NCBI RefSeq assembly: GCF_000515335.1
Contig: NZ_KI911563.1
Location: 1,563,956 to 1,627,955 of the forward strand
Direction of reading: 5' to 3'
DNA length: 64,000 nt
Source: Cohnella panacarvi Gsoil 349
GTDB lineage: Bacteria > Bacillota > Bacilli > Paenibacillales > Paenibacillaceae
The notes under the pieces are model-generated. The model was not told the DNA's origin, did not search any database, and saw only the letters and a program-made list of their open reading frames with translations. The translations under genes were made by a program, and so were the position numbers. Shown piece by piece: positions 1 to 8,528 of this stretch (within the stretch, counting starts at the first letter, position 1; every line of letters starts with the position of its first letter).

Positions 1-195
1 CGCGACTCCGTCGAATCCACGTCGCATGAAGCGATCCAATGGCAAGCGGTCACGATCAGCATCGGTCTTCACACGTATGCCCCTGGCATGGGCAAAGACG
101 CGCTGTTCGTCGGAGCGGACACCGCGCTGTACGAAGCGAAGCGCTCGGGCAAAAACCGTACCGTCATCGCGGCAGCCGCACCGGCTACCTTGTAA
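1..195 (+). CDS. GGDEF-domain protein, C-terminal end (partial)
   Basis: Frame 1 is open from the window edge to a TAA at 193-195, giving 64 residues without a start. The segment reads VTISIGLHTY, then a short linker, then ADTALYEAKRSGKNR, which is the standard C-terminal end of a GGDEF diguanylate cyclase domain. The GGDEF signature itself lies outside the window, so I cannot tell whether the enzyme is active or which sensor domains precede it. If active it would make cyclic di-GMP from GTP. It converges with the penicillin-binding protein gene; the inverted repeat at 207-273 separates the two. Confidence 0.85.
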   Translation, partial: RDSVESTSHEAIQWQAVTISIGLHTYAPGMGKDALFVGADTALYEAKRSGKNRTVIAAAAPATL

Positions 196-206
196 TCTAT
201 GCCTTT

Positions 207-273
207 ACAACGATATCCCCGTCGCTCAGGAGAGACGAGTACCTCTACTCCTGAGCGACGGGGATATCGTTAT
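207..273. repeat. Head-to-head pair of the dispersed 20-nt repeat (hairpin)
   Basis: One forward copy (207-231) and one reverse copy (249-273) face each other. Positions 209-232 and 248-271 are perfect 24-nt complements around a 15-nt loop. Both arms carry the same variant base (CCCCGTCGC rather than CCCCTTCGC), so the pairing has been kept despite drift. It lies between two convergent genes. No T-run follows either arm, so it is not a classical terminator. Confidence 0.9.
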
Positions 274-289
274 AATGCGGATATTTTAC

Positions 290-2392
290 CTATTGCTGCG
301 TATGGCCGGCATTCGGGTCCGGCGGGGTAACGTCGTTCGCGTCGTTCGCGTTATTGCCTGTCGTACCCGCGGCCGGAGGGGTATTGACAGCCGGTTTGCG
401 TGGCGTGCCCTCAAGGCCGTACTTCGCATCGTAGGCATCGAAGATTTTGCGGGCGATCGGGGCTGCCCCCCAGCCGCCGAAACCGCCTTCCGGCACGATG
501 ACGGCAACGGCCAGCTTCGGTTTATCCGCTGGCGCATAACCGATGAACACGGCGTTCTCGAGTTTCAAGTTTTTTCCGACGTCTTGCTGGGACGTACCTG
601 TTTTCCGATTAAACGTGTACGGCACGCCTTCGAATCCTTTGACGTCGACCTTCGACATGCCCTTCTCGATGGTTTCCCAAAATTCCTCCGGTAAATCGAC
701 CGTATTCAGCACATCCGGCTGAAACGGTTGCGTGACGTTGCCGTCGACGTCTTTGATCTCGTTCACGAACTGCGGCTTCATGCGCTTGCCGTGGTTCGCC
801 AGCATCGCCGCATACTGCGCGAGCTGAAGCGCGGTGTAACGCCCTTGCTGTCCCCAAGAAGAACGAACCATCGCGGATTGATTGCTCGCTTCTTTAGCCT
901 CGTGGAAGTAGTCGATAACCCCTGCGGATTCGTTAGGAAGATCGCTGCCGGTCGTTACGCCGAGACCGAACTGCTTCATGTAATCGTCCCAGACGTCGAC
1001 GCTTTCTTTACCATACTTCGAAAGCAGCCTGCTCCCGACCATCGCCGACATGAACGCGTTGGACGATTTCTCGATCGCTTGCGATGCATTGATCGGACCA
1101 TTGGCTTTATTCTGGGAGTTCCATATTTTTACTTCGTGCCCTTTGCTTCCAAATTCATAATAACCGATATCGTTGTACCTCTCCGTAGGCGTGAAGAGCT
1201 TCTCGTTCAAACCGATCAGGATAGATAGCGGCTTTTGCGTCGAACCGAGATAAACGATAGACGACGGATGGTTGGCCCGCTCCTTATCGTCCGCAATAGC
1301 TGCCGGAGACGTGCGAATGGTACCGTTGTATTGGAACAACTTGATGGCATCGAGGTCCTTCTGGCTGATACCGCCTTGCCAGACGCTCGGATCGTAGTCC
1401 GGCATGCTGGCCATCGCGACCACTTTGCCCGTATCGACTTCCATGGCGACGGCATATCCGGTAGTCGCGTTTTTCCCTTTTGCTTCCCATTTGTCCGTGG
1501 ACATGCGGATTCTTTCGATATGCTCAGTAATCGCGCGCTGCGTCTCGAGCTGAATATCCCTGTTGATCGTCAGGAACAAGTTCTCGCCTTTAATCGGCTT
1601 GGTGAGCTTCATCGGTCCGATAATCTCGCTGTCCTTGTTGACCGGATACTCCTTGACCCCGTTATAACCGCGAAGCTCGTCTTGGTACATTAATTCCAGG
1701 CCGTCGAATCCAACCTCTTCGGAATCCAAGTAACGGAGCTTCGGATCCGGATTCACTTCTTTAATATCCTTGTATTTATCGAGAACCGTCGCGCCGCTTA
1801 GCTTCTTCATGTACCCGACGAGTTGTACGGCGATCTTATCGGGGTTATATTGCCTGATGCTCTCTTCGACGACGTCGATGCCTTTGAATTCATCCTTATG
1901 CTCCGCGAAATAAGCGATTTCTTCCTTCGTGAGGCCGGATTTAAGCCGGCGAGGCATATAGGAGTAATAAACTTTGCCCTTCAGGTCCATGTCCTCGAAT
2001 ACTTCGTCGACGGTCAGGGGCTTCTTCGTTTTATCGCCATACTTGTTGAACACGTCTACGATTCTAATCGCCAGAGCTCGCCCTTCTTCTTCGCCCGTCT
2101 TCGTATCGAACGTATAATACAAAGACTGCGTCGAGGTGGAATAGGCGATCGGGACGCCTTCGCTATCGTAGATGTTGCCTCTGATCGGCGGAACGGGAAC
2201 CGCGCGGTTGCCCAGCGCGTGCTCCTTCTCCTTGAGCGTAGGACCTTCAACGAACTGAAGATAGGCGAGCCGAACGATCAACATGGAAAACACGAAAAAC
2301 GTAAAAAAGAAAAATACGTTCAACCGAAAGCTGAAATGCCGCCGGTTTCTGATCTCGCGCTTCTGCGCTTCTTCCGTCGAATTGCTGGTCAA
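290..2392 (-). CDS. Class B penicillin-binding protein (transpeptidase)
   Basis: A membrane-anchored D,D-transpeptidase that cross-links peptidoglycan outside the cell. Counting from the GTG at 2401, a membrane helix lies near residues 28-48 after a basic cytoplasmic tail. A PBP dimerisation domain follows (about 65-260), then the transpeptidase domain with the active-site STQK at 387-390, SSN at 446-448 and KTG at 600-602. The C-terminus is a Pro/Thr/Asn-rich tail. I prefer TTG 2392 to GTG 2401 because GAGGTG at 2399-2404 sits six bases before TTG and would overlap the GTG. The motifs are complete, so it should be active. It resembles PBP2A/MrdA-type elongation PBPs, but which paralogue it is cannot be settled here. 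Confidence 0.93.
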   Translation of the reverse strand: MTSNSTEEAQKREIRNRRHFSFRLNVFFFFTFFVFSMLIVRLAYLQFVEGPTLKEKEHALGNRAVPVPPIRGNIYDSEGVPIAYSTSTQSLYYTFDTKTGEEEGRALAIRIVDVFNKYGDKTKKPLTVDEVFEDMDLKGKVYYSYMPRRLKSGLTKEEIAYFAEHKDEFKGIDVVEESIRQYNPDKIAVQLVGYMKKLSGATVLDKYKDIKEVNPDPKLRYLDSEEVGFDGLELMYQDELRGYNGVKEYPVNKDSEIIGPMKLTKPIKGENLFLTINRDIQLETQRAITEHIERIRMSTDKWEAKGKNATTGYAVAMEVDTGKVVAMASMPDYDPSVWQGGISQKDLDAIKLFQYNGTIRTSPAAIADDKERANHPSSIVYLGSTQKPLSILIGLNEKLFTPTERYNDIGYYEFGSKGHEVKIWNSQNKANGPINASQAIEKSSNAFMSAMVGSRLLSKYGKESVDVWDDYMKQFGLGVTTGSDLPNESAGVIDYFHEAKEASNQSAMVRSSWGQQGRYTALQLAQYAAMLANHGKRMKPQFVNEIKDVDGNVTQPFQPDVLNTVDLPEEFWETIEKGMSKVDVKGFEGVPYTFNRKTGTSQQDVGKNLKLENAVFIGYAPADKPKLAVAVIVPEGGFGGWGAAPIARKIFDAYDAKYGLEGTPRKPAVNTPPAAGTTGNNANDANDVTPPDPNAGHTQQ

Positions 2393-2422
2393 CTCGTTCA
2401 CCTCGATGCCATTAAAATATAG

Positions 2423-3565
2423 CTATGATAACGTCTGTTCGATGTGCGTATCGGCAAAGCCGGCGACATCGAACCAGTTGCCCGCCTGAGCCCACGTGGC
2501 GTCCAGCGGTATCCAACGATGCTGTTCTTCGATATACGCTTCGTTCCAGGCATGCGGTCCGTAACCGCCTCTTCCGTCATATCCGAGACCCGTAACGACT
2601 CTGGCTTGCAGTCCAACGGACCTCGCCATCGCCGCGTACAACCTCGCATAGTCGATGCAAACCCCCATGCGGGTATCGAACGTTGTCCCGGGGTCTTGCT
2701 CTCGCCACTCTCCGCGATCGATATAAGCGTCTGCTTTGTCGTAATCGTAGGAGATGCGGCTGCCTACCCAATCATAGAGCGCCTTTGCCTTCTGCTCGTC
2801 GCCCGTCATTCCTTCGGTCACCGATGCTGCCGCTGCCGTGATATCCTTCGGAAGGTTCGCGTCGATTACGTCGTATCTGCGCTGCCATAACTGCCCAAGC
2901 TCATCATTGAAGGCTTGCGCCAGCACCGGGAGCCCGTCGCCCAGAATCGTCCCCGCCGCAGGCTCGATCACTTGCGCCGCCACCTCGCGGTACAGCCCTG
3001 ATTGCTCGATGTAGTCCGCAACTTGCGCGCGCGGGAATATCGCGCAGTAGGCGAACAGAACCGCGGTGAACAGCAATACGCGCCCCGTACCAAGCAGCGC
3101 GCCGATGATCCCGCCGATCAGACGTCCCAGAGAGCCTTTGGCGGGAAAAACAGAGAGGGGCGGAACGGCGACGGAAGCTAGCGCGCCGGCGATCACTCCC
3201 GCAAGCAACCGGCAGATGAGGTAGATCAGAAAGAAGAGAACGGAGAACCGCAGCAGAGGCAAATCGCGCAGGCTTGCCCATACGGTATGCCAAACCAGGG
3301 CCAAAGCCTTATGATCCGTCCCCTGCTGCGTCTCGCTATGTTTCGCTAGCCATGCTTGCAGACGCGGAGATAGCGCGGATGCGAGCAGCGCCGACGCCGC
3401 GATCGCCGCAACGGTCATGACAGCGCTCAGCAAGAAAGCCAGCAGATGCTTGGCAGAACCCGAAGCGCCTCTCCGAACGCCGTGCAGCAAGGAAATCGCC
3501 ACGATCAAGAGCATGATCCATGTCACGACGTTCGCGCCCGGTATTCCCCAGCCGTTACCGTTCAT
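2423..3565 (-). CDS. CvpA-like membrane protein fused to a transglutaminase-like domain
   Basis: The first 180 residues hold about four hydrophobic helices and a Gly-rich segment (GSLGRLIGGIIGALLGTGRV), as in CvpA/colicin V production proteins. The last 130 residues are a transglutaminase-core fold with a plausible triad: C303 in GVCIDYA, H338 in HAWNEAY and D355 in PLDATW. Such domains usually act as proteases or amidases rather than cross-linkers. The domain probably faces the cell surface, though topology is inferred. It follows the small membrane protein at 3572-4027 by six bases and precedes the penicillin-binding protein, so it may be part of an envelope operon. Substrate unknown. Confidence 0.8.
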   Translation of the reverse strand: MNGNGWGIPGANVVTWIMLLIVAISLLHGVRRGASGSAKHLLAFLLSAVMTVAAIAASALLASALSPRLQAWLAKHSETQQGTDHKALALVWHTVWASLRDLPLLRFSVLFFLIYLICRLLAGVIAGALASVAVPPLSVFPAKGSLGRLIGGIIGALLGTGRVLLFTAVLFAYCAIFPRAQVADYIEQSGLYREVAAQVIEPAAGTILGDGLPVLAQAFNDELGQLWQRRYDVIDANLPKDITAAAASVTEGMTGDEQKAKALYDWVGSRISYDYDKADAYIDRGEWREQDPGTTFDTRMGVCIDYARLYAAMARSVGLQARVVTGLGYDGRGGYGPHAWNEAYIEEQHRWIPLDATWAQAGNWFDVAGFADTHIEQTLS

Positions 3566-3571
3566 TGCGCG

Positions 3572-4027
3572 TTATTGCGCCGCTTGGCGTGCCTGAACGA
3601 CGAATTCGCGGACTTGGCCTTCCATATCCCAGGTGCCCAGCGATACTCCGCGCAGCTTGACGGACACTTTGCCCGAGTTCGGTACTCCGTTAAGCTCCAA
3701 ATTCGTGGTCGTGATCGAATAAGAGCCGTCGGCGTTGTCCACGTATTTCGCTTCCGTGGCTTCTCCCGCCATCGCCTTGATGGCCTGATCCTTCAGCTCG
3801 TTCGTGACTTTATCGCCGACTTCCGAAACTTTGCTGCCGACTTCTTTCAGGTCCTCTATGCTATATCCGCCGTATACCGCGAAACCGATGACGATCGCGG
3901 CGACGAACACCCACTTCACGACCGTCTTTACGGCTTTCACGACGATGACGATCGCGAGAAGCGCGACGGCGACGACGATCCAATGATCTTGTATAAACTG
4001 ACTCCAAGCTTCGCTATCGAAACTCAT
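3572..4027 (-). CDS. Small membrane protein of unknown function
   Basis: 151 residues with one long or two short hydrophobic stretches near residues 16-60 (IVVAVALLAIVIVV, then VFVAAIVIGFAVYGG). A charged, helical linker and a soluble C-terminal half follow. The C-terminal half (YSITTTNLELNGVPNSGKV) looks beta-rich. GGAGGAGATACG precedes the ATG. The stop is six bases from the start of the CvpA-transglutaminase gene, so the two are probably co-transcribed and may work together at the membrane. I do not recognise a named family. Confidence 0.7.
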   Translation of the reverse strand: MSFDSEAWSQFIQDHWIVVAVALLAIVIVVKAVKTVVKWVFVAAIVIGFAVYGGYSIEDLKEVGSKVSEVGDKVTNELKDQAIKAMAGEATEAKYVDNADGSYSITTTNLELNGVPNSGKVSVKLRGVSLGTWDMEGQVREFVVQARQAAQ

Positions 4028-4194
4028 CGTATCTCCTCCATTTAGAGAGATCTCATTATTAGCATTCCTCCTATTATACCTTACCGGGCGACGCCGCGTA
4101 AACGACGGTCATAACTGCCAGCCTCCTCACGTACTAGTAGGATAAGCCGCGGTTGCGGACAAGAGTACGTTCCTAAGGTTAAGGAGGCTTCAAG

Positions 4195-5436
4195 ATGAAA
4201 ACCGCGATTTGGCTGTACTTGTTTCTGTTCGTCGCTTTCTTCGACCTGCATGCCCAATATCCGATGCTTACGCCGTTCGCCGTGTCGCTCGGCGCGGCTC
4301 CGTCCTTCATCGGTCTTGTGATGGGGATGTATTCCCTGACTCACTTGCCCGGCAATCTGATTGCCGGATACGGCGTCGACCGGTTCGGCAGCCGGTTTTT
4401 TATTATGGCCAGCCTCTCCGGCGCCGGGTTGCTCTTGCTGTTCCAGTCTCGAGTGACGGATCCTTGGGATCTGCTTTATATACGATCGATTAGCGGATTC
4501 GTTCTCGCGTTCCTGTCCCCCGCCTGCATGTCGCTGCTTGCCCGATTAGCCAAGGACCATATCCAGCAAGGCAAGCTGATGGCCGGCAACGGCCTCGTCC
4601 ATACGATCGCCTCCGTCGTCTCCCCGGCCGCCGGCGCATGGCTTGCAGCGACGATCGGATTTAACCGATCGTTCGCCATACTCGGCTGGGTGCTGCTCAT
4701 GACCGGGATCGGCTCCGTCTGGTTCATCCGCGAGCCTGCTAACTCGAGCTCGGCGGAGAAACCGGACGAAGCGCCTGTTATGCCGGTTACTCCGGCGCTT
4801 GCGCATTCGCATGCCCATGACCGGCCGCCGATGCCGGATACGGAAGAAGACGGGCAGGCCGCCCCGCGCAAGTTCCCTTGGTCCGTGTTCGTCCTTCCAG
4901 TAGGCATGGCGTTCGCGCAAGGCATACTGGCGTTCGAGCTTCCGCTCAGAGGGACGACGAGCGCCGAGATCATGACGACCGGCCTGCTATTCTCCGTCGT
5001 CAGTCTAGGCGCTCTCGCGACGCTGGGGCTGTTGTTCCTAAACCGCTACCTGCCTTATAACCGCACGGTGTCGGGCGTCTTGCTGCTCGCCCTCGCGTAT
5101 TACGGACTTGCCGCGGGCTGGCCGGTGCCGCTTCTGCTCTTGCTGTTCGTCATCGGGATGTCCAAGGGAATCATCTTTCCCGCGATGACATCGCTCATGC
5201 TGCAGCTAAGCGGTCCTTCGCGATACGGGAGAACGTTCTCTACGTTGTCCATCGCGTTGTCGATCGGCTCGTTCCTCGGCCCGGTCGCCGCCGGCGCGTC
5301 GCGGCAATTTTTCTCTCCTTATTTTCTATCTTTCCTCGGACTGATGACCGCGCTCATTATTCTTTTCCCGAGGCCGATCTTCCGCATGAATTGGACTTCT
5401 CCACCTAGATACTCGCACACGTCGAGTTCTAGATAG
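4195..5436 (+). CDS. MFS transporter
   Basis: A 413-residue integral membrane protein with two blocks of about six hydrophobic helices (residues 1-180 and 225-400), joined by a hydrophilic loop at about 180-225 that holds a few histidines. A typical MFS loop 2-3 signature is visible as GYGVDRFGSRF near residue 60. TAAGGAGG stands ahead of the ATG. Standard length for the family. Substrate is unknown: drug efflux is common for this subgroup but nothing in the sequence proves it. The gene stands alone. Confidence 0.88.
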   Translation: MKTAIWLYLFLFVAFFDLHAQYPMLTPFAVSLGAAPSFIGLVMGMYSLTHLPGNLIAGYGVDRFGSRFFIMASLSGAGLLLLFQSRVTDPWDLLYIRSISGFVLAFLSPACMSLLARLAKDHIQQGKLMAGNGLVHTIASVVSPAAGAWLAATIGFNRSFAILGWVLLMTGIGSVWFIREPANSSSAEKPDEAPVMPVTPALAHSHAHDRPPMPDTEEDGQAAPRKFPWSVFVLPVGMAFAQGILAFELPLRGTTSAEIMTTGLLFSVVSLGALATLGLLFLNRYLPYNRTVSGVLLLALAYYGLAAGWPVPLLLLLFVIGMSKGIIFPAMTSLMLQLSGPSRYGRTFSTLSIALSIGSFLGPVAAGASRQFFSPYFLSFLGLMTALIILFPRPIFRMNWTSPPRYSHTSSSR

Positions 5437-5521
5437 CGGCATATGCTGAATGAAGCCTACGCTTTATCCCGAATCCTGTCGCGGGGCTACATCTCAGCTT
5501 GCCGAAGAGGGGTGAACGCGC

Positions 5522-5605
5522 ATGTCCACTGTTATCGGTGCCAACACCACGATCGTTCTCGTCCTGTTCATTCTTCTCGTCATCGTCCTTAGAGCAGGAT
5601 ATTAA
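5522..5605 (+). CDS. YjcZ-like small sporulation peptide
   Basis: A 27-residue ORF, MSTVIGANTTIVLVLFILLV and then IVLRAGY. AGAGGGGTG at 5506-5513 lies eight bases before the ATG. A short polar start, one hydrophobic helix with an FILL-IV core and a Tyr end match YjcZ/YosA-type tiny proteins seen in Bacillus and Paenibacillus spores. Their molecular role is not established. A GC-rich hairpin terminator follows at 5648-5667. Confidence 0.65.
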   Translation: MSTVIGANTTIVLVLFILLVIVLRAGY

Positions 5606-5647
5606 CCGCTCTTGACTAGTCAAGGACTTAAGGAACGACGCTCAAGG

Positions 5648-5667
5648 GGGCCGCGCCGCGGCCCTTT
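5648..5667 (+). terminator. Intrinsic terminator
   Basis: GGGCCGC (5648-5654) pairs with GCGGCCC (5658-5664) over a 3-nt loop and is followed by TTT. It ends the YjcZ-like transcript. Confidence 0.6.
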
Positions 5668-5769
5668 GCCTTGGTTAGATACATATGCGGATACGCCCCG
5701 TGGTACAATGGAGAGAATCATTGCCCGTTCCATTCCATCCATCCATTCCCGAAACGGAGGCTCTCGCCA

Positions 5770-6132
5770 ATGGACGCTGCGATTATCGTCGAAGGAAAAA
5801 ACGACCGTTCCCGTTTATCCCGCGTGCTCTCCGCCGAGATTCCGATCCTGTGCACTTTCGGCACCCTTAATACGGAACGTATCGAATCGCTTCGCAAGGC
5901 GGTCGGAGACCGTCAAGTCTTCTTGTTTACCGATCCCGACGCTTCGGGCAAACGCATCCGAGGCGTCCTTCGCGACGTGTTCCCGGATGCCGAACATCTC
6001 TATACGCGCCGCGGGTATAACGGGGTGGAAGGAACTCCGGAGGAGTATTTGATCCAACAGCTCGAAAAAGCCGGTCTGGAGTCGTATATTATTTACCCCG
6101 ATCCGCCGCTCACGGCTTGGCCGAAGGAATAA
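5770..6132 (+). CDS. Small TOPRIM-domain protein (RNase M5 / primase-like)
   Basis: 120 residues that are little more than one TOPRIM fold. The conserved Glu sits in the first strand (AAIIVEGKND) and the DxD-type motif in the third (VFLFTDPDASGKRIR). This metal-binding core is shared with RNase M5, primases and topoisomerases. The ATG at 5770 is chosen because CGGAGG lies 11 bases upstream and the earlier in-frame codons resemble no TOPRIM protein. RNase M5 (RnmV) is about 180 residues with a C-terminal rRNA-binding extension that is missing here. A nicking or nuclease role on nucleic acid is plausible but unproven. Confidence 0.78.
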   Translation: MDAAIIVEGKNDRSRLSRVLSAEIPILCTFGTLNTERIESLRKAVGDRQVFLFTDPDASGKRIRGVLRDVFPDAEHLYTRRGYNGVEGTPEEYLIQQLEKAGLESYIIYPDPPLTAWPKE

Positions 6133-6161
6133 ATGCACGGAGTCGCATGCCTCTCCAATGA

Positions 6162-6186
6162 TCCTGAGCGAAAGGGATATCGTTGT
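6162..6186 (-). repeat. Single reverse copy of the dispersed repeat
   Basis: TCCTGAGCGAAAGGGATATC is one mismatch from the reverse complement of the consensus. It is an unpaired copy between the TOPRIM gene and the convergent SCO gene. Confidence 0.85.
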
Positions 6187-6241
6187 AAAGCAAAGGGACG
6201 AAGACAGCAATTACGCTGACTCGTCCCTTTGCTCGCGCCGG

Positions 6242-6946
6242 TTAGAGCACCTTTTTAATTTGGGTGACCATTTCCGCCGGTTGCAGCTTCTTGTCTCCCA
6301 AATCGACATCGATATAGTCCATGCCGGAAATCCAATCCCGGATTTTGCCGTTCTCGTCCAACAAGACGACGACGTTGGAATGGCTGAAATTGCCCTTCTC
6401 GTCCTTGTAGACCATGACGCCGAATTTTTCGGCGATCGCGGCGGTCTCCTTCTCGTCTCCGCGCAGGAACTTCCATCCCGTCATATCCGCGTCGAACGTA
6501 TCCGCGTAATCTTTAAGCACTTCGGTCGTATCGTGCGTAGGATCGATCGATACCGACAGCATCTGCACCTTGTCCCCGAACAGCCCCTCTTCTTTCAACT
6601 CGTCCTGGACTTGGGACAGGATCGCCGTCGTCGGCGGGCACACGTCCGGGCAGCTGGCGAAGAAGAAGTACAGCAGCCGCACTTTGCCGTTCGTGTTCTG
6701 CAGCGTAACCTCGTTGCCGTCCGTGTCGGTGAACGAGAAATCGGTTCCGCCTTCCCGGACGGGCAGCTCGTTGGCATTGTTATTCGTTTCGTTCTGGCTG
6801 TACAACAGATAGCCGCCTAACGCCAAGCAGATCACAAGCATAATGAGCGGAAAAGTATAGCGTTGCAACAAAGTGCGATCCTGCTTATTCGGCGCGACTT
6901 CAACCTGATCGTTCGTAGTCTGATTATCGTTTCGTTCCTGCTCCAT
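6242..6946 (-). CDS. SCO1/SenC family copper chaperone
   Basis: A 234-residue membrane-anchored thioredoxin-fold protein thought to load copper into the CuA centre of cytochrome c oxidase. One N-terminal helix lies at residues 32-50. The copper ligands are present as C99 and C103 in FASCPDVCPP and H189 in NFSHSN. The SIDPTHDT segment is also typical. The start lies three bases after the ctaB stop, so the two form an operon for terminal oxidase biogenesis. GGAGTG precedes the ATG. The extracytoplasmic location is inferred from the anchor. Confidence 0.93.
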   Translation of the reverse strand: MEQERNDNQTTNDQVEVAPNKQDRTLLQRYTFPLIMLVICLALGGYLLYSQNETNNNANELPVREGGTDFSFTDTDGNEVTLQNTNGKVRLLYFFFASCPDVCPPTTAILSQVQDELKEEGLFGDKVQMLSVSIDPTHDTTEVLKDYADTFDADMTGWKFLRGDEKETAAIAEKFGVMVYKDEKGNFSHSNVVVLLDENGKIRDWISGMDYIDVDLGDKKLQPAEMVTQIKKVL

Positions 6947-6949
6947 TCG

Positions 6950-7807
6950 TTACACTCCATTCGTGTCGAGAATCATGACGAAAAACATGATCATCAAATA
7001 ATTGATCGAAATGATGAAGTCCGTCCTGGCCCACTTGTCGTCATCCTTGGCGCGGAAACCGGACACCGCATGAATGAACCAAATGACGACGATGACTAGC
7101 GACAAAACGAGGAAATAGACGCCTACGTAATCGTAGGTGTACATAAGGATCGATGCCGGAATAAGCAAGAGAATGTACGGGAGCATTTGCCATTTCGTCC
7201 GCGTTACGCCTTTCACCACGGGCAAGAGCGGGAACCCCGCCGCCCGGTATTCCTCCATGCGGCGAATGGCGAGCGACCAGAAATGCGCCGGTTGCCATAG
7301 GAATAACAGCGCGAATAAAATCCAAGCGCCCGCATCCACCTCCGTGGTTACGGCGCAGTAGCCGATAACCGGCGGCATCGCTCCGGATATCCCTCCGATC
7401 GATGTACTCCAGGTGGAGTTTCGTTTGAGCCACATCGTGTAAACGACGACGTACACGAACATGCCGAGCAATCCCAGCCATCCCGTGAGCGGGTCAACGA
7501 GCGAGAACAGAACGGCCAAACCCGCTATTCCTAGCGCGATGGCGTAGGCCAGCACCGCTCCCGGGCTCATTCGGCCTTGCGGAAGCGCGCGGTTGCGGGT
7601 ACGGGCCATCTTCGTGTCGAAATCGCGGTCCAAGTAATTGTTGAACACGCACGAGGAAGCCATCGTAAGCGCGGAGCCGAGCAGCATCCATACGAGTAGC
7701 CAGCCATCGATATGCCATTTTGAAGCAACCCAGAAACCGCCGAATCCCGCGATCAAATTCAATCGGATGATTCTCGGTTTCGTTAAGGCTACGAGATCTT
7801 TAAGCAC
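6950..7807 (-). CDS. ctaB: Protoheme IX farnesyltransferase (haem O synthase)
   Basis: A polytopic prenyltransferase that attaches a farnesyl group to haem B, giving haem O for haem-copper oxidases. The first Asp-rich motif NNYLDRDFD (metal-diphosphate binding) is followed by KMARTRNRALPQG, the CtaB/CyoE signature, and about nine hydrophobic helices. I place the start at GTG 7807: AAAGGAGGAGCACC directly precedes it and the product then begins MLKDLVALTKPR, as in homologues. An upstream in-frame start would add 20 unrelated residues. The downstream SCO gene supports a role in oxidase assembly. Confidence 0.95.
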   Translation of the reverse strand: MLKDLVALTKPRIIRLNLIAGFGGFWVASKWHIDGWLLVWMLLGSALTMASSCVFNNYLDRDFDTKMARTRNRALPQGRMSPGAVLAYAIALGIAGLAVLFSLVDPLTGWLGLLGMFVYVVVYTMWLKRNSTWSTSIGGISGAMPPVIGYCAVTTEVDAGAWILFALLFLWQPAHFWSLAIRRMEEYRAAGFPLLPVVKGVTRTKWQMLPYILLLIPASILMYTYDYVGVYFLVLSLVIVVIWFIHAVSGFRAKDDDKWARTDFIISINYLMIMFFVMILDTNGV

Positions 7808-7976
7808 GGTGCTCCTCCTTTGTGACGAACAGAGCGGCAATGCATTTACGCCATTTTGTCTGTTCAATGATACCGCAAATGTTCAAGCATTGACAATGTT
7901 CGCCGTCCCGTGTTCATGAAATCGCCACCTGGTGTGAACAAGGTGCGAACGCGCCTAGAAAACGCCGGATTACCAG

Positions 7977-8005
7977 TCACATAATGCCGTGCAGCTCAAT
8001 ACACT
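7977..8005 (+). promoter_or_regulatory. Possible mother-cell sigma promoter for gerQ
   Basis: TCACATA (7977-7983) and CAATACACT (7997-8005) resemble sigma-E elements (-35 with ATA, -10 CATACANT) with 13 bases between. GerQ is expressed in the mother cell in Bacillus, which fits, but the match is loose. Confidence 0.3.
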
Positions 8006-8048
8006 GTAATGCGACAAGTGCCTAATGAATTGAAGGAGGATTTACCAC

Positions 8049-8528
8049 ATGTTTAACAAAACGCCATGGCCATCCGCACCGCAACAACAGGGGATGATGC
8101 CGATGCCGGCTCAAATGCCTTCTACGATGCAAATGCCGATGCATATGCCAATGCCTATGCCTATGCCGATGCCTACCCAGACGCCGACTACGCTGCCTGC
8201 CCCATTGCCCCCGGGAAGCATACCGATCGCGCCGGGCGCACCTGCTTTCCCCGGTACGTTCGTCCCTGAAGAGTCGTACGTCGAGAACATTCTGCGCATG
8301 AACTTGGGCAAGGTAGCGACGCTGTACATGACGTACGAAAACAACTCCGAATGGAACGCCAAAATTTTCAAAGGCGTGCTCGAGGCGGCCGGACGCGACC
8401 ATATTATTATCAGCGATCCCGCGACGGGCAAACGTTACTTGCTGCTTACGCTCAACCTCAACTATATTACGTTCGACGAGCCGCTTAACTATACGTTGCC
8501 GTTCGGTACCGGCACGACTACCCGTTAA
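8049..8528 (+). CDS. gerQ: Spore coat protein GerQ
   Basis: The C-terminal 90 residues (ESYVENILRMNLGKVATLYM and on to the end) match GerQ, a spore coat protein cross-linked by transglutaminase and needed for the cortex hydrolase CwlJ in Bacillus. The N-terminal 65 residues are Met-Pro-Gln rich, with many MPMP units encoded by a degenerate ATGCC repeat at about 8096-8190. AAGGAGG precedes the ATG at 8049. The 159-residue length is slightly below that of B. subtilis GerQ. The Met/Pro tract is probably disordered and may vary in length between strains. The end overlaps the convergent small gene by 11 bases. Confidence 0.9.
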   Translation: MFNKTPWPSAPQQQGMMPMPAQMPSTMQMPMHMPMPMPMPMPTQTPTTLPAPLPPGSIPIAPGAPAFPGTFVPEESYVENILRMNLGKVATLYMTYENNSEWNAKIFKGVLEAAGRDHIIISDPATGKRYLLLTLNLNYITFDEPLNYTLPFGTGTTTR

